A stretch of 64,000 bases of DNA from Arcobacter_B sp049472135 (GTDB lineage: Bacteria > Campylobacterota > Campylobacteria > Campylobacterales > Arcobacteraceae). Of this stretch, positions 9,505 through 17,533 are shown one piece after another. The stretch lies in contig NZ_JBMOVV010000007.1 in assembly GCF_049472135.1 (NCBI RefSeq), positions 62,001-126,000 of the forward strand, given 5' to 3'. The position numbers and the translations under genes were made by a program. The notes beneath the pieces were generated by a model. The model was not told where the DNA came from. It saw only the letters and a list, made by a program, of their open reading frames with translations, and ran no database searches. Each line of letters begins with the position of its first letter. Within the stretch, counting starts at the first letter, position 1.

Positions 9505-9825
9505 ATGAATGAAACCGAAGTTAGAAGATTACCTAAAAAAACTGTAATTATAATAGGAATTATTGTAATAATTGCCCTTGCAATCTTTTTAGTTTTAAAA
9601 GACTTAAAAGAGAAAAAAATGACTGAAATACTTGCTACTTTAGGACACAAAAACGTAAATAGTATGGAAGTAATTAATAAATTAAGGGTAGAAGATACAA
9701 AGACTAGATATAAAAGTACAGTATATAAAGTAAGATTTTTTGATGGTAATCTAAATAAAACTTGTGTTGGTTTTATTCATATTGGAAGACATCAAGAGTT
9801 CACTAAAGATTTAGACTGTAAATAG
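9505..9825 (+). CDS. Small single-pass membrane protein, unknown function
   Basis: A 106-residue protein with a charged N terminus, one strong membrane helix (about residues 13-34, rich in Ile, Val and Leu) and a soluble tail of about 70 residues containing two cysteines near its end. I do not recognise the family. It lies 9 bases after the carbonic anhydrase gene and 7 before mqnE, so it belongs to the same transcript. Confidence 0.68.
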   Translation: MNETEVRRLPKKTVIIIGIIVIIALAIFLVLKDLKEKKMTEILATLGHKNVNSMEVINKLRVEDTKTRYKSTVYKVRFFDGNLNKTCVGFIHIGRHQEFTKDLDCK

Positions 9826-9832
9826 GAAAATT

Positions 9833-10897
9833 ATGAGTATTATTGAGAAATTAGAGAATGGGCAAAGATTAAGTTATGAAGATGGTATTCAACTTTATGA
9901 TTTAGATTTATTTACTTTAGCTCATTATGCAAATAAGATTAGAGAAGAAAAGCACGGCAAAAAAACATATTTTAATATAAATAGACACATAAATCCAACA
10001 AATGTTTGTAAAGATGTTTGTCAATTCTGTGCTTACAGTGCAAGTAGAAAAAATCCAAATCAATGGACTATGACACATGAAGAAATTTTAGAGATTGTTA
10101 AAAACTCTTCTAAAAATGATATCAAAGAAGTTCATATAGTATCAGCTCATAATCCAGATACAGGATTACAGTGGTATATGGATGTATTCAAGAAAATCAA
10201 AGAAAACTTCCCTTCAATTCATGTAAAAGCTTTAACAGCTGCAGAAATTCACTTTTTAAGTAAAGAGTATAATGTATCTTATGAAGACTTAATTAATATG
10301 ATGAAAGAGCATGGTATTGATTCTATGCCAGGTGGTGGAGCTGAAATTTTTGATGAAAAAGTAAGAAAGAAAATCTGTGGTGGAAAAGTTAAATCTGATG
10401 AATGGTTACAAATTCACAGACTTTGGCATAAAGCAGGAAGACAAAGTAATGCTACTATGCTATTTGGTCATGTTGAGTCAAGAGAACATAGAATTGATCA
10501 TATGATTAGACTAAGAGACTTACAAGATGAAACAAATGGATTTAATGCATTTATTCCTTTAGTATTCCAAACAGAAAATAACTACTTAAAAGTTGAAGAG
10601 CCTTTAACTGGACAAGAGATTTTAAAAACTTATGCAATTGCTAGAATAATGCTTGATAATATCTCAAATATTAAAGCCTATTGGGCAACTTCAACTGTAA
10701 AATTAGCATTAATAGCACAAGAGTTTGGAGCTAATGATGTTGATGGAACTATTGAAAAAGAATCAATCCAAAGTGCAGCTGGAGCATCTAGTGCTGGTGG
10801 TGTTGCATTAAAAGAGTTTGTTGAACTTATTCAAAATTCTGGATTTATTCCAGTTGAGAGAGACTCTATTTATAATGAATTAAAGGTTTGGAATTAA
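9833..10897 (+). CDS. mqnE: Aminofutalosine synthase MqnE (radical SAM)
   Basis: A 354-residue radical SAM enzyme of the futalosine route to menaquinone, the only quinone route in Campylobacterota. CKDVCQFC (Cys59, Cys63, Cys66) binds the 4Fe-4S cluster. DSMPGGGAEIF and the C-terminal IKAYWATSTVKLALIAQEFGA-type stretch (split here; about residues 281-302) resemble MqnE more than its sister MqnC. MqnE joins enolpyruvyl-benzoate with S-adenosylmethionine to form aminofutalosine. It closes the bioF-carbonic anhydrase operon and its stop lies in a terminator hairpin. Confidence 0.88.
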   Translation: MSIIEKLENGQRLSYEDGIQLYDLDLFTLAHYANKIREEKHGKKTYFNINRHINPTNVCKDVCQFCAYSASRKNPNQWTMTHEEILEIVKNSSKNDIKEVHIVSAHNPDTGLQWYMDVFKKIKENFPSIHVKALTAAEIHFLSKEYNVSYEDLINMMKEHGIDSMPGGGAEIFDEKVRKKICGGKVKSDEWLQIHRLWHKAGRQSNATMLFGHVESREHRIDHMIRLRDLQDETNGFNAFIPLVFQTENNYLKVEEPLTGQEILKTYAIARIMLDNISNIKAYWATSTVKLALIAQEFGANDVDGTIEKESIQSAAGASSAGGVALKEFVELIQNSGFIPVERDSIYNELKVWN

Positions 10898-10919
10898 CCT
10901 TTAATTCCTCTTTTATTTT
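10877..10919 (+). terminator. Intrinsic terminator overlapping the end of mqnE
   Basis: GAATTAAAGGTT (10877-10888) pairs perfectly over 12 bp with AACCTTTAATTC (10896-10907), loop of 7, followed by the T-rich CTCTTTTATTTT. The 5' arm codes for the last residues of MqnE. Confidence 0.75.
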
Positions 10920-10924
10920 AAAGT

Positions 10925-12484
10925 TTATTGGGGTTGATTAAATTGAACATTAAACTCAATATCTATTTTACCCTCTTCATTTCTAATCATACTTATAGGA
11001 TAAGAAATACTAATTGAATATAACTCATTGTTTATCATATCTATTAGATTAAAGAACTCTGTTGGAGTTGATACTTCAAGATTAACTAAATAGTTAAATT
11101 TTGTAACCTTATTATTTTGACTAGACTGGAACTTTACTATTGCATTTTCAGGCATTAATATTTTTAATTGTTCAGTAACCCTTGAAATAGGGAAAAACTC
11201 ATCAACAATATACCTATTATTATATGTTTTATAAGTTATATTTTCTAAATCATGTAAATCTTTTGCCATTACAGTACCTGTAATAAAATACTTCTCTTTT
11301 GAATCTAGTTTAACTTCAATTGTTTCATATAGTGTTTCAAGCTCTGGTTGCAATGACTTGATAAACGTATCATCTTTAAGGAATTGTGCTTTTAATAGTA
11401 AGGCATCTCCATCTATTACCATCTCATCTAAGATAACATCATAAGGAATTGATTCAAAAATAGCTTGAATTCTTTTTGTGATTTTATCATTCTTATTCAC
11501 ATGGTCAGGAAGTTTTACTTCACTTCTTAAATTCTTTTCAACTTTTACTTCTTTAGTTTTATTATCTTTAACTTCATCAAATAATAAATAAACTCCATAG
11601 AAGGCCATAAGGAAAAATAGAACAATGAATATTGTAAGGTAATTATTCTTTTTCTCTTTTTTTCTTGGACTTATAAAACTTTGTTTATGATGTTTGTCTT
11701 TTGATAATTCAAATATCTCTTCATCAATATTTATAGGTTGATAATCTATTGTAAGTAAAAGCTCGTTACTTAGTTGGTCTACTTGATCTTGACTCAACTG
11801 TTTTAGAGTATATAAAATAGTAATTTTATCGATAAATGTTTGAGACTCTTTTTCATAAAATTCATTTAAATTATTATGAATAATTTCACTTAATTCTAAA
11901 TAATAAATTTCATCAAAAAGTTTTTGACCTACAACATCATCATCATAAAAGTGAGTTTTTTTAATACTTTCAAAAGTTGGAAGCTCTATAGTTTTACTAT
12001 AAACAATCTTTGATTTATCATCAAGTATTAATATAAATGCTTTATTATTAAATAAAAAAATCAAAAGTTGATTCTTACAAACTTTTTGTTCAATATGAAG
12101 ATTTAATATATGAAAAGCAGAATATATGTAATCTATTCCTGTTTTTTCAAAATAGTGTTGAGTTTCAAATAATGTTGTTTTTAAAACAGCAATATCATAG
12201 TCATTATTAAAGTGTGCTACTTCGCAATCATTTGGTTTTTTACTATTTTTAGGAATTAGTTTTGTAGTATCACTAATTAATAAAGTAGAAATATATGTTA
12301 AGGGTGTTTCTTTTTGGGATGCATTAATTTTATGAGCAATTTCGTGAGATAAAATCTCATCTTTTACTAAAAAAACAGAATTATTGGCATTTATTATCTG
12401 CTCATCATCTAGTTTTTTATAATCTAGCTTTAATTGAGTATCATATTTAATAGCATTAATATACAAAGACTCTTTACTAAACAT
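10925..12484 (-). CDS. Bitopic membrane protein conserved beside miaB, unknown function
   Basis: A 519-residue protein with about 275 cytoplasmic residues, a basic stretch (PRKKEKKNN), one membrane helix (about residues 281-303) and a periplasmic part of about 215 residues. That layout recalls GspL or PilM-PilN type scaffold proteins, but I see no diagnostic motif and infer nothing firm from it. A gene of similar position follows the DUF374-miaB pair in Campylobacter jejuni (Cj0456c region), so it is a lineage-conserved protein. It lies 16 bases after the DUF374 gene and ends the four-gene operon. Confidence 0.72.
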   Translation of the reverse strand: MFSKESLYINAIKYDTQLKLDYKKLDDEQIINANNSVFLVKDEILSHEIAHKINASQKETPLTYISTLLISDTTKLIPKNSKKPNDCEVAHFNNDYDIAVLKTTLFETQHYFEKTGIDYIYSAFHILNLHIEQKVCKNQLLIFLFNNKAFILILDDKSKIVYSKTIELPTFESIKKTHFYDDDVVGQKLFDEIYYLELSEIIHNNLNEFYEKESQTFIDKITILYTLKQLSQDQVDQLSNELLLTIDYQPINIDEEIFELSKDKHHKQSFISPRKKEKKNNYLTIFIVLFFLMAFYGVYLLFDEVKDNKTKEVKVEKNLRSEVKLPDHVNKNDKITKRIQAIFESIPYDVILDEMVIDGDALLLKAQFLKDDTFIKSLQPELETLYETIEVKLDSKEKYFITGTVMAKDLHDLENITYKTYNNRYIVDEFFPISRVTEQLKILMPENAIVKFQSSQNNKVTKFNYLVNLEVSTPTEFFNLIDMINNELYSISISYPISMIRNEEGKIDIEFNVQFNQPQ

Positions 12485-12500
12485 ATACTTCCTACTTAAA

Positions 12501-13115
12501 CTACTTTATTGAATGAATCATCAGTTTTTCTTTTATAAAATCTTTTGCTTCGTCCATTTGTAAGTCATTAATATTATAAGGTTCTGACATATAAAAATCT
12601 ATTTTACCAAAAGGCTTAGGTAAAACAAACTTATCCCAAGATTTAAACTGCCAATATTTACTTGGTTTAGAGTTTAAAACTACAATATTAGAACCACTTT
12701 TTTGAGCAATAGCTACAACACCATTTGCAACAGAAAACCTAGGCCCTCTTGGACCATCAGGAGTTATTGCAATATCTGTTCCTGATTTGATTTCCTTAAT
12801 TGTACTAATTAATACTTTAGCTGCACCTTTAGAAGAAGACCCTCTTAAGGCTTCTATTCCTAAAAGTGAAAAAACTCTTGATAGGATTTCCCCATCTTTA
12901 TTTAGACTTATCATACCTTTTACAACTCTTTTACCTCTTAGGGCTCTATAGTTGAAAGGCTGACTTAATAAATCTCCATGCCACATTACAAAAACATAAG
13001 CCTCATCATCCTTTAATTGTGGATGATGATAAACCTTTTTATTAGTAGCATAAATCAATCTAACTAAAAAATATAAGAAGTATGGTAATATTTTTAGTTT
13101 AAAGAAAAGCTTCAT
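12501..13115 (-). CDS. DUF374 lysophospholipid acyltransferase-like protein
   Basis: A 204-residue protein of the DUF374 family, related to the LPLAT acyltransferases. MWHGDLL near residue 45-50 provides the His-containing motif I, and ITPDGPRGPR near residue 117-126 is the family signature. An N-terminal hydrophobic helix suggests association with the inner membrane. It probably transfers an acyl group to a lipid or lipid A-like acceptor; the acceptor is not known. Its start touches the miaB stop (1-base overlap). Confidence 0.82.
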   Translation of the reverse strand: MKLFFKLKILPYFLYFLVRLIYATNKKVYHHPQLKDDEAYVFVMWHGDLLSQPFNYRALRGKRVVKGMISLNKDGEILSRVFSLLGIEALRGSSSKGAAKVLISTIKEIKSGTDIAITPDGPRGPRFSVANGVVAIAQKSGSNIVVLNSKPSKYWQFKSWDKFVLPKPFGKIDFYMSEPYNINDLQMDEAKDFIKEKLMIHSIK

Positions 13116-14425
13116 TAGGCTAAAACTTCACCTTTTAAAGCTGTTCTAGTTACATCTGTTACTTTAACATCCACAAATTTTCCAAGTAGTTCATCACTAC
13201 CTTTTGCAAATACTTGAAGATAGTTATCTGTATATCCAGAAATTTCACCATTTGGTTTTAATGACTCAACTAAGATATTTACAGTTGAACCAATAAGTTT
13301 AGGCATTTGCTCTTCAAGATGTCTTTTGTGAAGTTCAATTAATCCAGTTAATCTTGCACTTCCAATTTCATCAGGAATCTCTTGGTCTTTTAACTCTAAA
13401 GCTGCTGTTTCAGGTCTAGGTGAGTATTTAAAGTTAAAGATTTGGTCAAATCCTACTTTTCTTACTACATCTAAAGTATCTTCATAATCCTCATCAGTTT
13501 CACCTGGGAATGCAACAATAATATCAGTTGTAATTCTAAGATCAGGAACAAGTTCTCTCATTTTAGCTGCTCTATTTAAGAACCACTCTTTAGTGTATCC
13601 TCTTTTCATTGCTCTTAAAACAGCTGTTGAACCACTTTGTAATGGCATATGAATACATCTTGAGATCTTTTCATTTTTTGCAAACTCTTCAATAAATTCA
13701 TCATCCATATGTAAAGGGTGTGGAGAAGTAAATCTAATTCTTTTTAAACCTTCAATTTTTGAAACGTCTTGTAAAAGTTTTGTAAAAGAGTATTTAGGTC
13801 TTTTATCTGAGAATCTTCTTCCATAAGAGTTAACATTTTGACCTAAAAGCATTACTTCAACTGCACCTTCATCAACTGCATTTTGAACTTGCTTTACAAT
13901 CATTTCTGGTGGAATAGAAATCTCTTCACCTCTTGTATTTGGAACAATACAATAAGTACATTTTTTATCACAACCAACAGAAATATTTACACTAGCTCTA
14001 TATTTGTTTGTTTTTGCTGCAGCAAACTCATACATTGACTCATCATTATCAATTGCAATTTCAACTGAACCTTTTACATCAACTACATCTTTGATTTTTG
14101 ATATATTTCTAGCCCCTACAACAAAATCCACATAAGGTGCTCTTTTAATAATATCTTTACCAAGATGACTTGCTGTACATCCACAAACACCAATTTTTGC
14201 ACCCTCTTTTTTCTTTTTGTTAAATTGACCAATTTCTGAAAAAAGTTTTTGAACTGGCTTTTCTCTTACAGAACATGTATTAATGATGATTAAATCAGCA
14301 TCTTCCATATTCTCAGTAGGAGTATAACCTTTATGTTTTTCAAGCTCTGCTTGAATATGCTGACTATCAGTGTCATTCATCTGACAGCCTAATGTTTGAA
14401 TAAATAATTTTTTGTTTGAACTCAT
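13115..14425 (-). CDS. miaB: tRNA-2-methylthio-N6-dimethylallyladenosine synthase MiaB
   Basis: A 436-residue radical SAM methylthiotransferase that modifies A37 of tRNAs reading UNN codons. The N-terminal MTTase domain has Cys14 (LGCQMN), Cys51 (NTCSVREK) and Cys83 (CGCTAS) for one cluster; GCDKKCTYC (Cys152, Cys156, Cys159) holds the radical SAM cluster; a TRAM domain (about 370-436) binds tRNA. NTCSVREK separates MiaB from RimO, which is at 58058-59410 in this window. The gene is followed by DUF374 with a 1-base overlap, as in Campylobacter. Confidence 0.96.
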   Translation of the reverse strand: MSSNKKLFIQTLGCQMNDTDSQHIQAELEKHKGYTPTENMEDADLIIINTCSVREKPVQKLFSEIGQFNKKKKEGAKIGVCGCTASHLGKDIIKRAPYVDFVVGARNISKIKDVVDVKGSVEIAIDNDESMYEFAAAKTNKYRASVNISVGCDKKCTYCIVPNTRGEEISIPPEMIVKQVQNAVDEGAVEVMLLGQNVNSYGRRFSDKRPKYSFTKLLQDVSKIEGLKRIRFTSPHPLHMDDEFIEEFAKNEKISRCIHMPLQSGSTAVLRAMKRGYTKEWFLNRAAKMRELVPDLRITTDIIVAFPGETDEDYEDTLDVVRKVGFDQIFNFKYSPRPETAALELKDQEIPDEIGSARLTGLIELHKRHLEEQMPKLIGSTVNILVESLKPNGEISGYTDNYLQVFAKGSDELLGKFVDVKVTDVTRTALKGEVLA

Positions 14426-14444
14426 TTTGCTACACTACTTTCTA

Positions 14445-14687
14445 TTAAAGTGCATGAACCTCATACATATACTCATCATCAGCTAAACCGTATTTAACTT
14501 CTCTGAAGTATACATTTAAGCCTTCATCTTCTAAAGCATCAACTAATGCCATCATATCTTTGTGTGAATTATCTCTATCAAAATAGAAAATCTTTTCACC
14601 CTCTTTTTGTAATTCTTCTTTAATCTTATCTAATTGTACTTTTTTGGGTTTTTCATTTAACTCGTTTCTAGCAAATAATAATTCCAT
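14445..14687 (-). CDS. HP0268-family small protein
   Basis: An 80-residue acidic protein whose length, start (MELLFARNE) and central FYFDRDNSHKDMMALVDAL-type segment match Helicobacter pylori HP0268, for which a structure and a weak nuclease activity have been reported. The cellular role is not settled. It sits at the head of the miaB operon, 19 bases upstream of miaB, and is divergent from nusA; the same order is found in Campylobacter jejuni and similar in Helicobacter. Confidence 0.82.
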   Translation of the reverse strand: MELLFARNELNEKPKKVQLDKIKEELQKEGEKIFYFDRDNSHKDMMALVDALEDEGLNVYFREVKYGLADDEYMYEVHAL

Positions 14688-14768
14688 TTATTAAGCCCTT
14701 TTTCTTTTTTAATGTAACTATACATTTTATCTTAAAATTGCTTTAACTTCTATAAAAGAAGTTTTGGA

Positions 14769-14774
14769 TATAAT
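14769..14774 (+). promoter_or_regulatory. -10 element (TATAAT) of the nusA promoter
   Basis: A perfect TATAAT in the context TTTTGGATATAAT, 66 bases before the nusA ATG and downstream of T-rich DNA. No obvious -35 box, as is usual for sigma-70 promoters in Campylobacterota. Confidence 0.65.
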
Positions 14775-14839
14775 ATCTGCCTACATTACATTGGAAATCA
14801 AAACAAATCATTTCAATGTCAACATAAAAAAGGTTATTA

Positions 14840-16015
14840 ATGGAGAAAATAATAGATATATTAGATTCAATTGCCTATGAAAAAGGTTTAAAAATTGAAG
14901 ATGTTGAAAATGCTTTAAAAGAAGCATTAATCAAAACTGCCCAAAAAATGGTAGATGAAACATTAGTTTTTGATGCAAATATTGATAGAGAAAATAAAAA
15001 ACTTGAACTTTCACAAAAAGTAGAAGTTGTACCTGATGGAGACAATAGAACATTAGGTTTAGGTGAAGATGAATGGGGAAATAAACTTAATCCAGAAAAC
15101 TTTATTGAATTAACTGAAGCAAAAGAGATTGATGAAGATTTAGAAGTTGGTGATACTGTTGATTATGACCTTGAATTTGAAAACATGGGAAGAAATGCAG
15201 CAACAATTTTACATAACAACTTTGAATACAGAGTTCAAAGATTTATTGAAGAGAATTTAGTAAGTAAATATAAAGATAAAATTGGAAAAATCATCTCTGG
15301 AACTGTAACAAGAGTAGATAGAACAGAAAATACTTTTATTGAAATTGGTGAAGTAAAAGGTATGTTACCTAGAAAAAGTAGAATTAAAGGTGAGTCATTT
15401 AGAGTTGGTGATACAATTAAAGCGGTTGTAAAATCAGTTAATATTGATAAATCAAATGGATTAATTATTGAGATTTCAAGAACAAGTCCTAAATTCTTAG
15501 AGTCATTATTAAGACTTGAAGTTCCTGAATTAAAAGATGAAAAAATCTCAATTGAAGCAAGTGCTAGAATTCCTGGTTCTAGAGCTAAAATTGCACTTTT
15601 AACTACAGACCCACAAATTGACCCAATTGGTTCAGTTGTAGGAGTAAAAGGTGTTAGAATTGGTGCTGTTTCACAACAATTAAATGGTGAGAATATTGAC
15701 TGTGTTGAATTCTCTGCTATTCCTGAAATGTTCTTAGCTAGAGCTTTATCTCCTGCTATTATTTCATCAGTTAAAATTGATAAAGCACCAGAAGGAAATG
15801 AAAAAGGTAAAGCAACAGTTACTATTCCAAGTGACCAAAAATCAAAAGCTATTGGTAAATCAGGTTTAAATATCAGATTAGCTTCAATGCTTACAAAATA
15901 TGATATTGAATTAATTGAAGTTGAAGGGAAAACAGCAAACACTTCTATGGACGCATCAATTCAACCTGAAGAGAAAACTACTGATACTTCATCTTTAGAG
16001 GCACTGTTTAAATAA
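14840..16015 (+). CDS. nusA: Transcription elongation/termination factor NusA
   Basis: A 391-residue NusA: N-terminal RNA-polymerase-binding domain (1-130), S1 domain (about 135-200, from KIGKIISGTVTRVDRTENTF) and two KH domains (about 205-370; GVKGVRIGAV and AIGKSGLNIRLAS are the GXXG-type loops). It lacks the C-terminal acidic repeats of the enterobacterial protein, as in other Campylobacterota. It is the first gene of an operon with cysS, whose ATG follows one base after the stop. Confidence 0.95.
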   Translation: MEKIIDILDSIAYEKGLKIEDVENALKEALIKTAQKMVDETLVFDANIDRENKKLELSQKVEVVPDGDNRTLGLGEDEWGNKLNPENFIELTEAKEIDEDLEVGDTVDYDLEFENMGRNAATILHNNFEYRVQRFIEENLVSKYKDKIGKIISGTVTRVDRTENTFIEIGEVKGMLPRKSRIKGESFRVGDTIKAVVKSVNIDKSNGLIIEISRTSPKFLESLLRLEVPELKDEKISIEASARIPGSRAKIALLTTDPQIDPIGSVVGVKGVRIGAVSQQLNGENIDCVEFSAIPEMFLARALSPAIISSVKIDKAPEGNEKGKATVTIPSDQKSKAIGKSGLNIRLASMLTKYDIELIEVEGKTANTSMDASIQPEEKTTDTSSLEALFK

Positions 16016-16016
16016 T

Positions 16017-17420
16017 ATGAATACTATATACATATATGACTCAGTAAAAAAGAAAAAAGTTCAATTTGAAGCTATTAAAGAAAATCAAGTAAAGATCTAT
16101 GTGTGTGGGCCAACAGTTTACGATGACTCACACTTAGGTCATGCAAGAAGTGCAATTGCTTTTGATTTACTTCATAGAGTATTTAAAACAAATAACTATG
16201 AAGTTACTATGACTAAAAACTTTACTGATATTGATGATAAAATCATCAAAAAAATGTATGAAACTTCAAGAACATTAGAAGATATAACTAATGAATACAT
16301 AAACGCTTACAAAAATGATATGAAGGCTTTAAATGTGTTAGATAACACATTAGAGCCTAAAGCAACTCAAAACCTTCAAATAATGAAAGATATGATTAAT
16401 AACCTAATGTCAAAAGATGTTGCTTATAAAATAAGTGATGGTATTTATTTTGATACATCAAAAGATAGTTCATATGGTTCTATATCTTCTATGGCTAGCG
16501 ATGAAAACTCTCAATCTAGAGTAGAAACAAATACTGAAAAAAGAAACCCTTCTGATTTTGCCTTATGGAAATTTGCTAAAGAGAATGATGTAACTTTTGA
16601 AGCGCCATTTGGAAATGGTAGACCTGGTTGGCATATAGAGTGTTCGGCTATGATTAAAGAACATTTAGCTTATGAAGATAGCGAATATCAAATTGATATT
16701 CATGGAGGAGGAGCTGATTTACTATTCCCTCACCATGAAAATGAAGCAGCTCAGACTAGATGTGATTCAAAACAACATTTATCAAAATACTGGATGCATA
16801 ATGGTTTTGTAAATATCAATGGAGAAAAAATGAGTAAATCTTTAGGTAACTCATTTTTCTTAAAAGATATTTTAAAATCTTATTCAGGAGAAGTTGTAAG
16901 ATTTTATCTTATGACTGCTCATTATAGAGCAAACTTTAACTTTAATGAAGAGGATTTAATAGCTTCTAAAAAAAGACTAGACAAACTTTATAGAGTTAAA
17001 AAAAGAGTTTATGGTGGAGGAAAATCTGCTGTAAATAAAGAGTTTAAAACTTCAATAATAGAGGCTTTAAATGATGATATTAATACTTCAAAAGCTTTAG
17101 CTGTTATAGATGAATTTATTAATAATGCTAATGAAAAACTAAATGAAAATGCAAAAGATAAAGCCTTCAAAAAAGAGCTTGTAGCTTCTATTGAATTTAT
17201 AGAAGAAACACTTGGTTTTGGAGGAAGTGATGCTTATGAATATTTCCAATTTGGAATTGATGAGCTAACTAAAAATAAAATCGAAGAGTTAATTTCTAAA
17301 AGAAATGAAGCAAAAAAAGCAAAAGATTTCGAAACTGCTGATAAAGTAAGAGATGAATTAACTTCAATGCAAATAAACCTTATGGACACACCAAATGGTG
17401 TTGTTTGGGAAAAACAATAG
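16017..17420 (+). CDS. cysS: Cysteinyl-tRNA synthetase
   Basis: A 467-residue class I aminoacyl-tRNA synthetase. The HIGH motif is HLGHARSA near residues 40-47, Cys30 in VYVCGPTVYD-like context is a zinc ligand, and the KMSKS motif is GEKMSKSLGN near residue 269-278. The GGGADLLFPHHENEAAQ segment is the CysRS-specific core. It charges tRNA-Cys. The gene begins 1 base after nusA, and a terminator follows. Confidence 0.97.
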   Translation: MNTIYIYDSVKKKKVQFEAIKENQVKIYVCGPTVYDDSHLGHARSAIAFDLLHRVFKTNNYEVTMTKNFTDIDDKIIKKMYETSRTLEDITNEYINAYKNDMKALNVLDNTLEPKATQNLQIMKDMINNLMSKDVAYKISDGIYFDTSKDSSYGSISSMASDENSQSRVETNTEKRNPSDFALWKFAKENDVTFEAPFGNGRPGWHIECSAMIKEHLAYEDSEYQIDIHGGGADLLFPHHENEAAQTRCDSKQHLSKYWMHNGFVNINGEKMSKSLGNSFFLKDILKSYSGEVVRFYLMTAHYRANFNFNEEDLIASKKRLDKLYRVKKRVYGGGKSAVNKEFKTSIIEALNDDINTSKALAVIDEFINNANEKLNENAKDKAFKKELVASIEFIEETLGFGGSDAYEYFQFGIDELTKNKIEELISKRNEAKKAKDFETADKVRDELTSMQINLMDTPNGVVWEKQ

Positions 17421-17446
17421 AGTCTAGTTTAAACTAGGCTTTATTT
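17421..17446 (+). terminator. Likely terminator of nusA-cysS
   Basis: AGTCTAG and CTAGGCTT can pair (one G-T wobble) around a TTTAAA loop directly after the cysS stop, followed by TTATTT. Confidence 0.5.
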
Positions 17447-17496
17447 AAATACTTAATAAATTTCACTTATATAAACTTCATATTATCTTTTTTTTG

Positions 17497-17502
17497 TATA
17501 AT
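17497..17502 (+). promoter_or_regulatory. -10 element (TATAAT) of the BCCT transporter promoter
   Basis: TATAAT follows a run of eight or more T residues and a G, 32 bases before the ATG at 17534; AAAGGAA serves as the ribosome-binding site. Confidence 0.6.
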
Positions 17503-17533
17503 GAATAATAAATAGATTATACAAAGGAATTTA

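Noticed and set aside
10925..12484. Naming the bitopic protein GspL or PilM
   Set aside because: Only the membrane layout is similar; no type II secretion or type IVa pilus gene is near and no diagnostic motif was found.
15235..15942. A 235-residue minus-strand open frame inside nusA
   Set aside because: It is antisense to the conserved S1/KH region of NusA and has no family features.
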